From: a bacterium
Lineage (GTDB): Bacteria > SZUA-79 > Acidulodesulfobacterales > Acidulodesulfobacteraceae
DNA length: 64,000 nucleotides
Direction of reading: 5' to 3'
Assembly: GCA_021777135.1 (NCBI GenBank)
Contig: JAJYDX010000003.1
Span: 1 to 64,000, forward strand
This document shows, piece by piece, positions 28,297 to 37,517 of the stretch. The position numbers and the translations under genes are program-made. Positions within the stretch are counted from its first letter, which is position 1. Each line of letters starts with the position of its first letter. The notes under the pieces were generated by a model. It had not been told where the DNA came from and searched no databases. It was given only the letters and a program-made list of their open reading frames with translations.

Positions 28297-29159
28297 TTTG
28301 TCTCTTTTCTTAAAATATTTCTTACAGCCCTTATATCGGAATAATATGTCCATAGCGATGGCTCAAGTATCATGATATCGTCTATAGTTACGGCGTCACG
28401 CTTATTTAATAACGCATTAGCTTTTAAAATTTTTACGGTCTCTCGCCATCTTCTGTCAGAAACTATTACCTGCTTATTCCTTAATTCTTCCCTTATTTCG
28501 TATAAACGGTTATAGATATCTGCGCCTATGCAGACCGTATCGACGGCAGAAGACAACTCGTCTATGTCTTTCCTTTCTATATTTTTTTCCGACGTGGTAT
28601 CGTTAAAATCGTATTCGTCTTTTAATTCCAGCAGTTTTTTGAAATTAACGCCATTTTTTATCGGCATTATTTCTTTCCTGAATAAAAACCTGTCGTAAAG
28701 AGGCAAAAGATTTGCATCAGACGATTTATCAGGTTTTTCGTTGGACGTCGCAAAAAGGCTGATTAAAGGAATTTTACGAGGCTCAGGAATATATGCTATT
28801 CTTTCGTTCATAACTGCTAAAAGAGAATTAAGCGTTGAATGCGGTCCTTTAAAAAATTCATCTATCAGCGCTATATCGCAGTTATCTATTCCGGTTTTAT
28901 TTTGACTATTCTTAGACATAAGTTCGTTCATACCGGTAGAAGGCGTCATCTGAAAATCGAAAAGCCTAAGCCCTTTAATCCGACTAACCATAGCCTTTAA
29001 TACCGCGGTTTTAGCAAGTCCAGGCTCCCCTATTAATATAGAATGTTTTTTGGAAACAACCGCTAGAATAATCATATCTATAACTTCTTTTCTTTCAAGA
29101 AAACTCGAATTTAAAGTACTTTTAATAGAACCTAATTTATTCAGAACGGAATTAATCAC
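28293..29159 (-). CDS. MoxR/RavA-family AAA+ ATPase inside the T4SS operon
   Basis: Walker A is GEPGLAKT (44-51), Walker B ALIDEFFKG (about 97-105) and sensor 1 ATSNE (Asn140). TPSTGMNELM after the first helix and the early Arg-rich C-terminal lid (VSDRRWRE) are MoxR/RavA traits. These are chaperone-like ATPases that usually act with VWA-domain partners, and none is nearby. It starts at GTG in a GTGA overlap with virB10 and ends in an ATGA overlap with virD4, so it is tightly coupled to both. No VirB11 ATPase is present. Confidence 0.85.
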   Translation of the reverse strand: MINSVLNKLGSIKSTLNSSFLERKEVIDMIILAVVSKKHSILIGEPGLAKTAVLKAMVSRIKGLRLFDFQMTPSTGMNELMSKNSQNKTGIDNCDIALIDEFFKGPHSTLNSLLAVMNERIAYIPEPRKIPLISLFATSNEKPDKSSDANLLPLYDRFLFRKEIMPIKNGVNFKKLLELKDEYDFNDTTSEKNIERKDIDELSSAVDTVCIGADIYNRLYEIREELRNKQVIVSDRRWRETVKILKANALLNKRDAVTIDDIMILEPSLWTYYSDIRAVRNILRKETK

Positions 29160-30403
29160 TTTATTCTCTTCAAATATACAGGTTTAAGAAATATTATTTT
29201 AACAGGAGTACCAGCCGCCAGAGTGATACTGGCGTTATGATTCAGTTCGGAATAATTATTCAATCCGTTTTGGGCGGAATTAATCTCGTTTTGGGCAACG
29301 TTTTCCCTTACCTGATTTTGAAAAGTATATGGATTTGAGGAATTAATACCGGAGCCTCCTCCGGCGAAAATAGACGCTGCCCCCGCTACGCCCTGAGCGA
29401 TATTGGTTAAAATAGTGCCCGCATAATGCTTTTCTACTTTTCCTTTTACCCCGCCGGAACCGTCAGGCATCATAGCTATTGCGTCTATGTTTATAGCTTT
29501 ACCGGAAGATTCTATTATCTTGTCGAAAGTTATGTTAAGACGGTTAAGGGAATGTTTTACGCTTACCGTGCCGAAAAATTTATCGCCTTTTTTAAAAACT
29601 GTTTTGCCATTAATATAAAATCCTGAAGAAGAAACGGCGATAACCGGTACAGAGATATTATAAGAAAAAATTTTATATTTAGTGTAAGCTTCGATAACCG
29701 TTCCCTGAGGTATGCCTATACCGTAGCCGTTTAAGCTTTCAACTTGGGATTTTTTCTGCCCGATAGCGACGCTAGAAAGCTTATTGAAAGAAGGGTTAAC
29801 CGCCCCTTTTTCAAGATTTAAAATATATTTTCCGTAACTTGCTTCTATGAAAACCACGGTTTTTTTATTAAACTGCGCCGCCTGTCCTGAAGGTATATTA
29901 TAATTTGCGGTTTGACCGTTATTAAATTTTATTCCGCGGTTTAATTTTTCCGTTTCTTGTTTAAAATTATTGTTAAATTTATCTGATTTTTTTATTTTAA
30001 TATCATTTTTATTGACTTTGCCTATCGCCCCATTTTTTTCGGCATAATTAAAAACCGCCGGAGAAAATCTTTTTTTATCCGGCATTAACGCTGTTTTAAC
30101 CATTATTTTTTTTGTTTTTACGGTATTTGCTTTATGAAAAAATATAAATTTTAAAACGATAACCACGGAAATTAAAAAGACGACTATTATAAGCGGAATT
30201 CTAAAAAATCTTAAAAAATCCTTTTTAAAAAATTTTTCTTTCACGTCAATTTCTGAATTATATATATCCATGTTTGAAAAACCGGAGGGGAATTCCGTGC
30301 CGCTTCCCGTATCTTTTAAGTCTTCCTCTTTTATTACGTGCTTATTAAAGATTTCTCCTACCGGTATTTTATTTTTTTCAGGGGTATTACTGAAACCAGA
30401 CAT
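29156..30403 (-). CDS. VirB10/TrbI-like T4SS protein
   Basis: A cytoplasmic N-terminus, one transmembrane helix (about 70-90), a low-complexity Lys/Asn periplasmic linker and a C-terminal beta-barrel domain are in the VirB10 order. Features are GIGIPQGTVIEAYTKYKI, KGDKFFGTV, INIDAIAMMPDGSGGVKG and the C-terminal LAAGTPVKIIFLKPV. VirB10 spans both membranes and senses ATPase activity. The linker is not the usual Pro-rich type. It is five bases after the virB8 gene. Confidence 0.85.
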   Translation of the reverse strand: MSGFSNTPEKNKIPVGEIFNKHVIKEEDLKDTGSGTEFPSGFSNMDIYNSEIDVKEKFFKKDFLRFFRIPLIIVVFLISVVIVLKFIFFHKANTVKTKKIMVKTALMPDKKRFSPAVFNYAEKNGAIGKVNKNDIKIKKSDKFNNNFKQETEKLNRGIKFNNGQTANYNIPSGQAAQFNKKTVVFIEASYGKYILNLEKGAVNPSFNKLSSVAIGQKKSQVESLNGYGIGIPQGTVIEAYTKYKIFSYNISVPVIAVSSSGFYINGKTVFKKGDKFFGTVSVKHSLNRLNITFDKIIESSGKAINIDAIAMMPDGSGGVKGKVEKHYAGTILTNIAQGVAGAASIFAGGGSGINSSNPYTFQNQVRENVAQNEINSAQNGLNNYSELNHNASITLAAGTPVKIIFLKPVYLKRIK

Positions 30404-30408
30404 TATAC

Positions 30409-31071
30409 TTACGCGCCTCCAAGCTTTAAACTGCTAAAATAAACCACTTCCAGGCCGAATGGATATTGAACGCTTCTTTTTATTCTCTTAATTATTAGTT
30501 TGTCTTCATAAGCTGCGCTGTTTTTTATAGAAGAGTCGGAATTAGAAATTACGGTTCTTATAACATAAAGTTTTAATTCGTCATGGTTTACGGTCTGTCT
30601 TACGAGCTTTATTTTTTTGAATTTAATTTTAGACGTTATGCCCGCTTTTTCCATTTTTTCTATAAATTTACTCCTAATAATCATAACAAGATTTTTTTTA
30701 CCGTAATTTTCAGACATTTTATTTAATGCTCTCGAAAGTTCCGTTTTAATCATTATGGAATTAAAACCCGTAAATTCTCTTACAAAATTTTTTGAAAAAT
30801 ATTCTATTTCGCCCATGCCGGTTTTATTATTAAACGGAAGGTTTCTTAATACTTTGGCATTTCCGGCTTTGTTTACCCTTATTACCACTGGAACCCTGTT
30901 AGCCTTATAAGTCCAAAAAGCCGTCAAAAGAGCTATAACGGTAATGAGCGACATTAAAATTATAACTATTTTAAGCGCGGTATTTTGGGCTTCTAAATCT
31001 CCCCATATCTCATAGAAAAGCCTGCCGTTTCTTTTTTGATAATCGTCTTTATGATTTAATAAGTTTCCCAT
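30409..31071 (-). CDS. VirB8/TrbF-like inner-membrane T4SS protein
   Basis: A single transmembrane helix (about 33-55) follows a short cytoplasmic start. The 150-residue periplasmic domain has the alternating helix/strand pattern of the NTF2-like VirB8/TrbF fold, with many Lys and Ile residues. VirB8 is an assembly centre for VirB10 and the pilus. The call depends on topology, length (220) and its place between virB6- and virB10-like genes. Confidence 0.68.
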   Translation of the reverse strand: MGNLLNHKDDYQKRNGRLFYEIWGDLEAQNTALKIVIILMSLITVIALLTAFWTYKANRVPVVIRVNKAGNAKVLRNLPFNNKTGMGEIEYFSKNFVREFTGFNSIMIKTELSRALNKMSENYGKKNLVMIIRSKFIEKMEKAGITSKIKFKKIKLVRQTVNHDELKLYVIRTVISNSDSSIKNSAAYEDKLIIKRIKRSVQYPFGLEVVYFSSLKLGGA

Positions 31072-31077
31072 TTTTAT

Positions 31078-32208
31078 TTAAGACCCCGCCGTCGCGGCGC
31101 CGGCACTTACAAGTTTTAATTTTGCGGCTTTCATTTTCTCATGAGCTTCTCCGCTTATGCCGTCAAATAACTTGCCGACTAAAAAAGGTACCGAAACGTT
31201 TATAATCATCATAATTATAAAAACTGTAATAACCTCCGCAAAAGTAAACATTCCAAGAATATTTCCGATGCCCGTTCCAGACGACGGAAGATTTATTGAT
31301 TCCATTTTTCCAAGAATAGTAAAAAAAATTAATTGTTCAAGCGCAACCATTACGCCCCAGAATGAAATTTCTATAAACATTTTCATCCACTTACCGAATA
31401 TTCCCCTAGTATAAGGGATTGTTTCAAATCCCAATATAATAGGGCAAATTGCAAAAAGGAGACCTAAAAACACAAGCTGCACCAATGCCATAAAAAATTG
31501 GACAACCAAATACAATATATTAAAAAGAAACCATATTATCCCCATTAAAACAGCGCCGGTTATAGCGTGCATGGCGCCTGACAACCAGGAAACCGGATTT
31601 AAATTCCATCCTTTTTGAACAGATGCGGTTCCGTTGGATGATATCGTAGGAATAGAAACGGAGTGAAGGCTGCCTGAAATAGAAGAAACTATCTGCGATA
31701 CAGACTGTCCTATTCCGTAAATATTTTGTTTTATTAAATAGAGTTGCATTTTATCCGCAAGGATTAAGACGATTTGCGCAAAATTAGAATCCCCGGTCTG
31801 TTTCCATGAAAGAAAACCTATGGATATCAAAGCGGTTCTGAAAAATAACCCGTAATAACTAAAGGATATTCCGGTTAATTCAGCCCTGTATCCTTCAAAA
31901 AAAGATAAAACGACGCCTGCGGCAAATAAAAAATAAAACATATAAGTTAAGAAACCGCTCAATACAGAATCTTGATTTAACGCCGCCGGAATGGAATCTA
32001 TAGAGAGCATAGTTAAATCTTCTCCGTTTTGAAGTTTTGAAATAGACATAGCCGACTGGCTCAAGACAGCATCAGATTTAGAAACCCCGTTGCCTGAACC
32101 CGAGGAAGGCGTCGCGGGAGGAGTAGAAGCATATGAGTGTGACGCATAAATAAAACTGCAGAGTAAAATAAAAAATATTGGAATTAAAAAATGCTGCATA
32201 CGTTTCAT
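31078..32208 (-). CDS. VirB6/TrbL-like polytopic T4SS protein
   Basis: A signal peptide (ending near SYA, residue 28) and a Ser/Gly-rich start are followed by at least six hydrophobic helices, with a long continuous group at about residues 210-265 and two more near 285-345. This is the VirB6/TrbL topology, a translocation channel component of the inner membrane. It lies 15 bases after the VirB5-like gene. Sequence conservation in this family is low, so the call leans on topology and position. Confidence 0.68.
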   Translation of the reverse strand: MKRMQHFLIPIFFILLCSFIYASHSYASTPPATPSSGSGNGVSKSDAVLSQSAMSISKLQNGEDLTMLSIDSIPAALNQDSVLSGFLTYMFYFLFAAGVVLSFFEGYRAELTGISFSYYGLFFRTALISIGFLSWKQTGDSNFAQIVLILADKMQLYLIKQNIYGIGQSVSQIVSSISGSLHSVSIPTISSNGTASVQKGWNLNPVSWLSGAMHAITGAVLMGIIWFLFNILYLVVQFFMALVQLVFLGLLFAICPIILGFETIPYTRGIFGKWMKMFIEISFWGVMVALEQLIFFTILGKMESINLPSSGTGIGNILGMFTFAEVITVFIIMMIINVSVPFLVGKLFDGISGEAHEKMKAAKLKLVSAGAATAGS

Positions 32209-32223
32209 AATAATTTTTTATAT

Positions 32224-33348
32224 TTATAAAGTGGTTTTAGAATAAAAATTCATACCGGGCTCGGCGCTAACCTGCGGCGCAATAACCGGACCAACATGCT
32301 CTTTTTTGATTTCGACCGCTGATTTATCTATTTCCAGCTGTTTTAACTGGCTCTCCATATAACCCATATTTTTCAAACCTGCGGCGTTTTCCTCCCCGAT
32401 GAGCGTAAGAATAGAACTCTGATAAGCATAATAATTAGAGCTGTTTTTAAGAGCGTTTCCTGAAATTTCGCCCATAAATTCGTCCCCTTCGAGTTCCGCT
32501 TTATGCGCTCTAGCCGCAGAAACTCCAGCGTTATAAAGACCGGAGGAAGCCGCGTCTATTGTCAAGCCCTTTACCGCGTCAATGCACCCGCCTACAGGAT
32601 TTTCGGAACCGTCGAAATTATATCCCCCGTTTAAAAAAGAACAGTTAAAGTTCATATTTGCCGCTCCAGTATTTCCGTCTGAATTAAAAATATTTTCGCC
32701 GGTAAACTGCGCGGAACCGTTTTCCAAAACCGATTTATTTAAATTATTTCCTATATTAGACGAATACCCAGAAACAAAATCCTCAGGATTAAAATTATTT
32801 GCCAAAGATTTAAGGTTTTGAAATTCCGAAGACTCTATATTTATATTTGAATTAATTTCAGAAATCAGTCCCTGAACGGAATTAACCTGAACGTCGCTAG
32901 CCGTTAACTCCTGCGGAATTTGATTAAAAGCAGAATTAATTTGTTCGTTAAGGTTGTTTATGCCACTTACCGCATTTTCCACCGAATTTACCAAATGACT
33001 TAACTTATTGAAGTTGATGATGATATTTTGATATTCTTCCTGCATATTAGACGCATCTGCGGTAAGCTTATCCAAGGTAGCCATCGCTTCCGATAATCCG
33101 GGTCCGGGGTTAAACAGCGGTCCGCCCGACGCTCCAGGCGCATAGCCGAGCGTGTCGGCAAGCCCCTGCAATGCTGAAAAAGCTCCGCTTGCAGAGGTTT
33201 CGACAGATTCTATCTGTCCGGAAATAGCGCTTATATCCGGCAATGGGACCCCGAATCCGTAAGACGAAGCGGAAAACAATAACACGCCGGATATAATTAT
33301 TATCAAAAGCCTAAACGGCTTTGATTTATGAAATTTATAATTAATCAT
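32224..33348 (-). CDS. VirB5/TrbJ-like periplasmic T4SS protein
   Basis: A signal peptide (about 1-30, ending SYG) leads a mostly helical protein with heptad-like regions (MQEEYQNIIINFNKLSHLVNSVENAV) and a short Cys pair (C244-C258 region). It resembles VirB5/TrbJ pilus-tip proteins. I use the start at 33348 because GGAGGT lies four bases before it and it forms an ATGA overlap with the virB4 stop. A start 12 bases upstream lacks support. Confidence 0.62.
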   Translation of the reverse strand: MINYKFHKSKPFRLLIIIISGVLLFSASSYGFGVPLPDISAISGQIESVETSASGAFSALQGLADTLGYAPGASGGPLFNPGPGLSEAMATLDKLTADASNMQEEYQNIIINFNKLSHLVNSVENAVSGINNLNEQINSAFNQIPQELTASDVQVNSVQGLISEINSNINIESSEFQNLKSLANNFNPEDFVSGYSSNIGNNLNKSVLENGSAQFTGENIFNSDGNTGAANMNFNCSFLNGGYNFDGSENPVGGCIDAVKGLTIDAASSGLYNAGVSAARAHKAELEGDEFMGEISGNALKNSSNYYAYQSSILTLIGEENAAGLKNMGYMESQLKQLEIDKSAVEIKKEHVGPVIAPQVSAEPGMNFYSKTTL

Positions 33349-35945
33349 AAAGACCTCCACGGTCCGTTTGGATATTTTTCCGCTAATATATATAAACGCT
33401 CTTTTAAAGACTTATCCGGATATAATTCTTCCATTTTCCTTTCTATCTCTTCGTCCTCTGACGATTTACAGCAAAGCCAGTATTCAAAAGGGTCAGGGGA
33501 GTTTCTTATAACAGCCGAATCTTTACCGAATTTTAAAAAATATTCAGCGTAATGACCCTTTACTACTTTAAGATTTTTGACTATCCCTATTTCCTTTCCA
33601 TTTAATCCGCAAGCGTTAAGTTCAATTTCCGAGACGCCGCCGTCCAGTTGACAAAATATTTTAATTGATGAATTTTCTATAATGCTTTTGCCGATATTTC
33701 CCGCTTTCAAGAGGTCGCCGGGTTCCTGGGTTACGCTCCAGACCATAGAACCCCATTTCGCGGATGTTTTATATAGATGCATTATAAGTTCCGAGACCTT
33801 GGGATCGTTCATAAATTCCCAACATTCGTCATAAAAGAAAAAAACCTTTGCGGACTTATCGTACATTTTTTTAAAAGAAATATTTTTTATTATAGAAAAT
33901 ACTACTTTCTGAAGATCCTCGTAGCCTTTTAATTTTTGCAGGTCGAATATAACTATTTTATTATTTAAGTCTATGCCGTTTTTTCTGTTTAACAATATTC
34001 CGTAAGGCGAAGAAATATCCGTCCACTGAAACAGGTTTTTTCCCATTTCCATAGCTCTTTTTTTATCTAAAGCATCCCTTCCTTCGTTATAGTCGAACAG
34101 GACGTTATTTATGTCGGATATTACCGGCATATCTTCGGCATCAGATATTTTGTCGTAAGACGTCTGTACCGCGCGGGTTATAATAGTTTTATCATTTGGC
34201 GTTAAGTTTTTTTCAGGCTCTGCCATTAAACCTATTATTCCGGTTAAAAAAACCATTATATCCGGGTCGAATATTTCTTCTCCTTTTATAGTTTTAACAA
34301 CGTATTTTTTAGAAGGAAACGGGTTTAAACAATAATTTCCGTCTAAATCTAGTTCAATATAGTCTCCGTTAAATATCTTGCAAAATTTTTTATAAGTTCC
34401 TCCTATATCGACGCCTATAATGTGATAATCGTTTCCGGAAATAAAGAAATTGGATAAAAATCCGTTTAGCATAAAACCTTTTCCGCTTCTTGTTTTTCCA
34501 AAAACTATTCCGTGCTTAGACGGCAAAGAGTTATTATAAATGTCTAATTTAACTCCTTCGCTCCTTTCGTTTAACAGCGGAATTGCGCATCTTTCAGTCC
34601 CGCGAAAACCTTCGTTCAGCGGAAAAAAAGCTGCTGCCGAAGACGAGATAGACTTTTTAAACCGCCTGTTAAAACGAGGCTGTCCCGGAAGAAAAGACAT
34701 AAATAGGTTATGGTGCTCCATATTATCTATTATCCCTTCCATTCCGTTAAAATTTTTAAACGATTGAAGCAGTTTAAGAGCTCTAAAATTAAGCTCGTCG
34801 ATATTTTTAGACTTTACTTTCGCGCACAAAGAAAACTCTATGATTTTTTTCTCGTTTTTTGAAGCGGATTTTAGAAATTCGTCCAGCTGCTCTGTAATGT
34901 TTGCGCCTTTATAATCCGTGTATCCTCCGCCAACGGCTTCCGTCAGGCTAGCCTTTATGTTCCTGTCGGTTTGTATCTTTTCAATCGTTTTTTCCTGCTC
35001 CGGTATGTTAAAAGATACAGAAATATCGTAAGGGAAAAAATCCCTTTTGCCGCCTTCGGAGCCGGATGAAACCGCCGTTCCGGAATCTTTAATATTTAAA
35101 AGGGAAGTTATGCCGAATGAATCTATGCGGGAAGGCAATCTGTGCATATTTATAAATTTATAATAGTAACCGTCCGTATAAAAATAATCTCTTTTAATTT
35201 CACCGTAAGAGTATATCAGCTGGCTTCTGAACGTGGTACCGTCCATCATATCTTCCCATCTTGGAGCTTTTACCGAAATCGACCTTTCCGGGTTTAATTC
35301 AGAATAAAAATAATCCGTAAGTTCCTGATTATTCATTCTTTTTAATCCTATATCGAGCTTAGACGACACAAAGCTTATATTATTTTCAATATTCTTAAAC
35401 CTTTTCTCTATAAACTCCTCATCCGTCCGGTTTAATTTTCTAGCATTTGAATTAACGGCTCCAGAAATATTAATTTTAAAAAATCCGGATGCATAATCTG
35501 AAATTTTAGAAAATATATTATTGCCGGACGGTTTGTTTTGTAAATTTAAACCGTTAATTGAACAAAATAGATATATATTAATATTTTTTATATGTTTTTC
35601 ATTTAAACTTTTAATTTTATTTTCCTTAATATATTTAAAATCTTCCGGCGGAACGGATGAATTTTCATAATTTGATATGAACTCCCTGCCGCCGTCTTCT
35701 ATTTTATAAATCCACTGCAAACTTATATCTTCATCAAGGAGATTAAGCAGGATATCGTTTGTGTATGCGGCATCGTTAACCGTTTTATCGCCGGCAAGAT
35801 AATAATCAAAACCCCTGACTTTGAAGCCTATAGTAAGCGAACCGTCTATTCCTATAACTATACCGCCGTTTATAGACAAAAGATTAACGTAATTGTTTAA
35901 AGAATTGCTTGCGTCTATTTTTTTTAAAACCGAATTTAATAGCAT
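33345..35945 (-). CDS. virB4: VirB4/TraC-type T4SS ATPase
   Basis: This is the large motor ATPase of pilus assembly and secretion. The N-terminal domain is variable and the C-terminal half is a RecA-like ATPase. Walker A is FGKTRSGKGF near residue 487 and Walker B FFFYDECWEFM near 704. VTQEPGDLLKAG and the final ELYPDKSLKERLY region are typical. 866 residues is normal. It is 23 bases after the VirB3-like gene. Confidence 0.9.
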   Translation of the reverse strand: MLLNSVLKKIDASNSLNNYVNLLSINGGIVIGIDGSLTIGFKVRGFDYYLAGDKTVNDAAYTNDILLNLLDEDISLQWIYKIEDGGREFISNYENSSVPPEDFKYIKENKIKSLNEKHIKNINIYLFCSINGLNLQNKPSGNNIFSKISDYASGFFKINISGAVNSNARKLNRTDEEFIEKRFKNIENNISFVSSKLDIGLKRMNNQELTDYFYSELNPERSISVKAPRWEDMMDGTTFRSQLIYSYGEIKRDYFYTDGYYYKFINMHRLPSRIDSFGITSLLNIKDSGTAVSSGSEGGKRDFFPYDISVSFNIPEQEKTIEKIQTDRNIKASLTEAVGGGYTDYKGANITEQLDEFLKSASKNEKKIIEFSLCAKVKSKNIDELNFRALKLLQSFKNFNGMEGIIDNMEHHNLFMSFLPGQPRFNRRFKKSISSSAAAFFPLNEGFRGTERCAIPLLNERSEGVKLDIYNNSLPSKHGIVFGKTRSGKGFMLNGFLSNFFISGNDYHIIGVDIGGTYKKFCKIFNGDYIELDLDGNYCLNPFPSKKYVVKTIKGEEIFDPDIMVFLTGIIGLMAEPEKNLTPNDKTIITRAVQTSYDKISDAEDMPVISDINNVLFDYNEGRDALDKKRAMEMGKNLFQWTDISSPYGILLNRKNGIDLNNKIVIFDLQKLKGYEDLQKVVFSIIKNISFKKMYDKSAKVFFFYDECWEFMNDPKVSELIMHLYKTSAKWGSMVWSVTQEPGDLLKAGNIGKSIIENSSIKIFCQLDGGVSEIELNACGLNGKEIGIVKNLKVVKGHYAEYFLKFGKDSAVIRNSPDPFEYWLCCKSSEDEEIERKMEELYPDKSLKERLYILAEKYPNGPWRSL

Positions 35946-35968
35946 ATTATTGGTAAAAATATATTGGA

Positions 35969-36268
35969 TTAAATTTTTTCCTGTTCCGGTCCCAAGACAT
36001 AAAGTTCCTTTTTTACAAATAAAAAAGATAACAAGGAACTTGTATAAAAATCCGGTTTGTTCTTTTTATATTTTTTTAAAAAAATCAAAACTGCGGCATC
36101 TAATAATATTGCTAAAATTATAATTTTTTTTAATAAAACTATAGAAATCATAGTAAAAAAGATAAAAATTCCCCAGTCGTAAATTTCTAATCCAAATCTG
36201 GTAACCCTGCCGTATATCCCGCTATAGATTTTAAATTCCGTGTAATTATCGCCTTCTTGAATTTTCAT
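35969..36268 (-). CDS. VirB3/TraL-like small membrane protein
   Basis: The 99-residue protein has one long hydrophobic hairpin (about 30-65) and a conserved-looking end with KKELYVLGP. VirB3/TraL proteins of this size sit directly before virB4, as here, and help VirB4 reach the membrane. The N-terminal 25 residues are polar (VTRFGLEIYDWG). Confidence 0.62.
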   Translation of the reverse strand: MKIQEGDNYTEFKIYSGIYGRVTRFGLEIYDWGIFIFFTMISIVLLKKIIILAILLDAAVLIFLKKYKKNKPDFYTSSLLSFLFVKKELYVLGPEQEKI

Positions 36269-36335
36269 TTATTATGCCCCAAATTTATCCGCCAGATATC
36301 TATATTATTAAATCCAATTTTTAAATATCTTATAA

Positions 36336-36821
36336 TTACGGCTGTCCTACCGTTGTAGAACCGTTTCCCCCTCCCATATTTATTGCTCCGGCAGAACCTC
36401 CGGCATTCTGAACTATGCCTAATATTGCTCCGGTTATCGTGGGCGCCAGCATAACACCAGTGCCTGCGGCAGCGGTTATAAAGGCTTTTCTTGCCGCATC
36501 GGGCTTGTGCTGTTTAATATCGTAGAATCCTTTTACGAGACCTATAGTAAGCGTCGCCGGAGCAAGCCTATAACAAATCCAAGTGGTAGCCTCGTTTAAA
36601 ATACCTGACGCTCCTATTCCCAAAGAACCCTGATTTAAATTTATAATGGCGAACGCGCGTGAGCCCGCGGATACGATACTTCCGAAAGTAAAGGCAAATA
36701 ATAAAATATTTTTCCATTTTCTTTCATAAATTTCTGTCTGAATTTTTACGGCAATTTTACTTGAATAATAGTTAATAGCGCTTAAAATGCTTACGTCTTT
36801 AAAATTGAAGTTTTTTAACAT
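36336..36821 (-). CDS. VirB2/TrbC-like pilin candidate
   Basis: A long basic N-terminus is followed by a hydrophobic segment that ends in SRAFA (residues 54-58), a good signal peptidase site. The predicted mature part has two hydrophobic helices (about 80-100 and 115-138) and a Gly-rich tail, the VirB2/TrbC pilin layout. The leader of nearly 60 residues is longer than most. It is the first gene of the T4SS operon and has a good ribosome site (GGAGG). Confidence 0.6.
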   Translation of the reverse strand: MLKNFNFKDVSILSAINYYSSKIAVKIQTEIYERKWKNILLFAFTFGSIVSAGSRAFAIINLNQGSLGIGASGILNEATTWICYRLAPATLTIGLVKGFYDIKQHKPDAARKAFITAAAGTGVMLAPTITGAILGIVQNAGGSAGAINMGGGNGSTTVGQP

Positions 36822-37079
36822 TTTTCCTCCGGCGATAAATATAAAATTAAATTAAATTAACGTTAAGATTATTTATATCATTTTAATGTTTAGATATTAT
36901 GAAGGATTTGTTAAAAAATGATTAAGTTTTTGTTACGTTTCGGTTACAAAAATGCCCGAATTATTTATTAGATGAGGGTTGACGCAGGTTTAACAGTAAA
37001 ATAATATTTTGAGTTTGTCGCAAATTTAGAACGCGCAAATCCAAATTATATTGCGAAATTAAGGTTAAATCGGATGCCT
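36822..37079. other. 258-base regulatory gap upstream of the T4SS operon
   Basis: This AT-rich gap separates the thioesterase end from the pilin gene. It should hold the T4SS promoter. It contains TTTTTGT and ACAAAAA as short inverted arms near 36928-36954. It also has a plus-strand TTGACG with TAATAT 17 bases later near 36979, with no plus-strand gene after it. No strong minus-strand promoter stands out and no mobile-element ends are visible. Confidence 0.4.
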
Positions 37080-37517
37080 TTAAAATTGTTCGAAATCCTG
37101 AATAGCTTTTCTTAAATATTCAGGAATGCGGCGGGGCTTAAAATCTTGATTATTTACGCAGACCAGAACGGTATTGCCCGAAGCAATTTTTACGCCTGGT
37201 GCGGTCTTATCACCTGCGGATTTCACGATATCGTAAATAAAATTAAAACTTGAGTTTTTTATATATTCAATTCTTGTAAATATTTTTAAATGGTCGTCGT
37301 ATCTTGCGGGATTAAAATACTTGCAGTTAGACTCGGCAACTACAAAATAAAAGCCTTCTTTTTCTATATCAGTATAATTATAACCAATATTTTTAAGGTA
37401 TTCCGTTCTTGCCACTTCGAAAAAAACGAAATATTTACCATAATATACAACCGACATTGCGTCGGTTTCTTCGTACCTGACTTTAAGTTCCGTATAAAAT
37501 TTAAAATTATCAGCCAA
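37080..37517 (-). CDS. Acyl-CoA thioesterase (4HBT hot-dog fold, YbgC/FadM type)
   Basis: The motif YEETDAMSVVYYGKYFVFFE holds the catalytic Asp and the helix of the hot-dog fold. The length (145) is typical of 4-hydroxybenzoyl-CoA/YbgC-type thioesterases. It would hydrolyse acyl-CoA esters; the chain length is unknown. It overlaps the end of the receiver gene by eight bases and probably ends the signalling operon. Confidence 0.8.
   Translation of the reverse strand: MADNFKFYTELKVRYEETDAMSVVYYGKYFVFFEVARTEYLKNIGYNYTDIEKEGFYFVVAESNCKYFNPARYDDHLKIFTRIEYIKNSSFNFIYDIVKSAGDKTAPGVKIASGNTVLVCVNNQDFKPRRIPEYLRKAIQDFEQF

Noticed and set aside
28297-28353. The longer virD4 start 57 bases upstream
   Set aside because: It would overlap moxR by 61 bases. 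The ATGA start at 28296 is consistent with the other overlaps in the operon.
23711-36821. Calling the T4SS block an integrative conjugative element
   Set aside because: No relaxase, integrase, replication gene, direct repeat ends or adjacent tRNA was found in the window.
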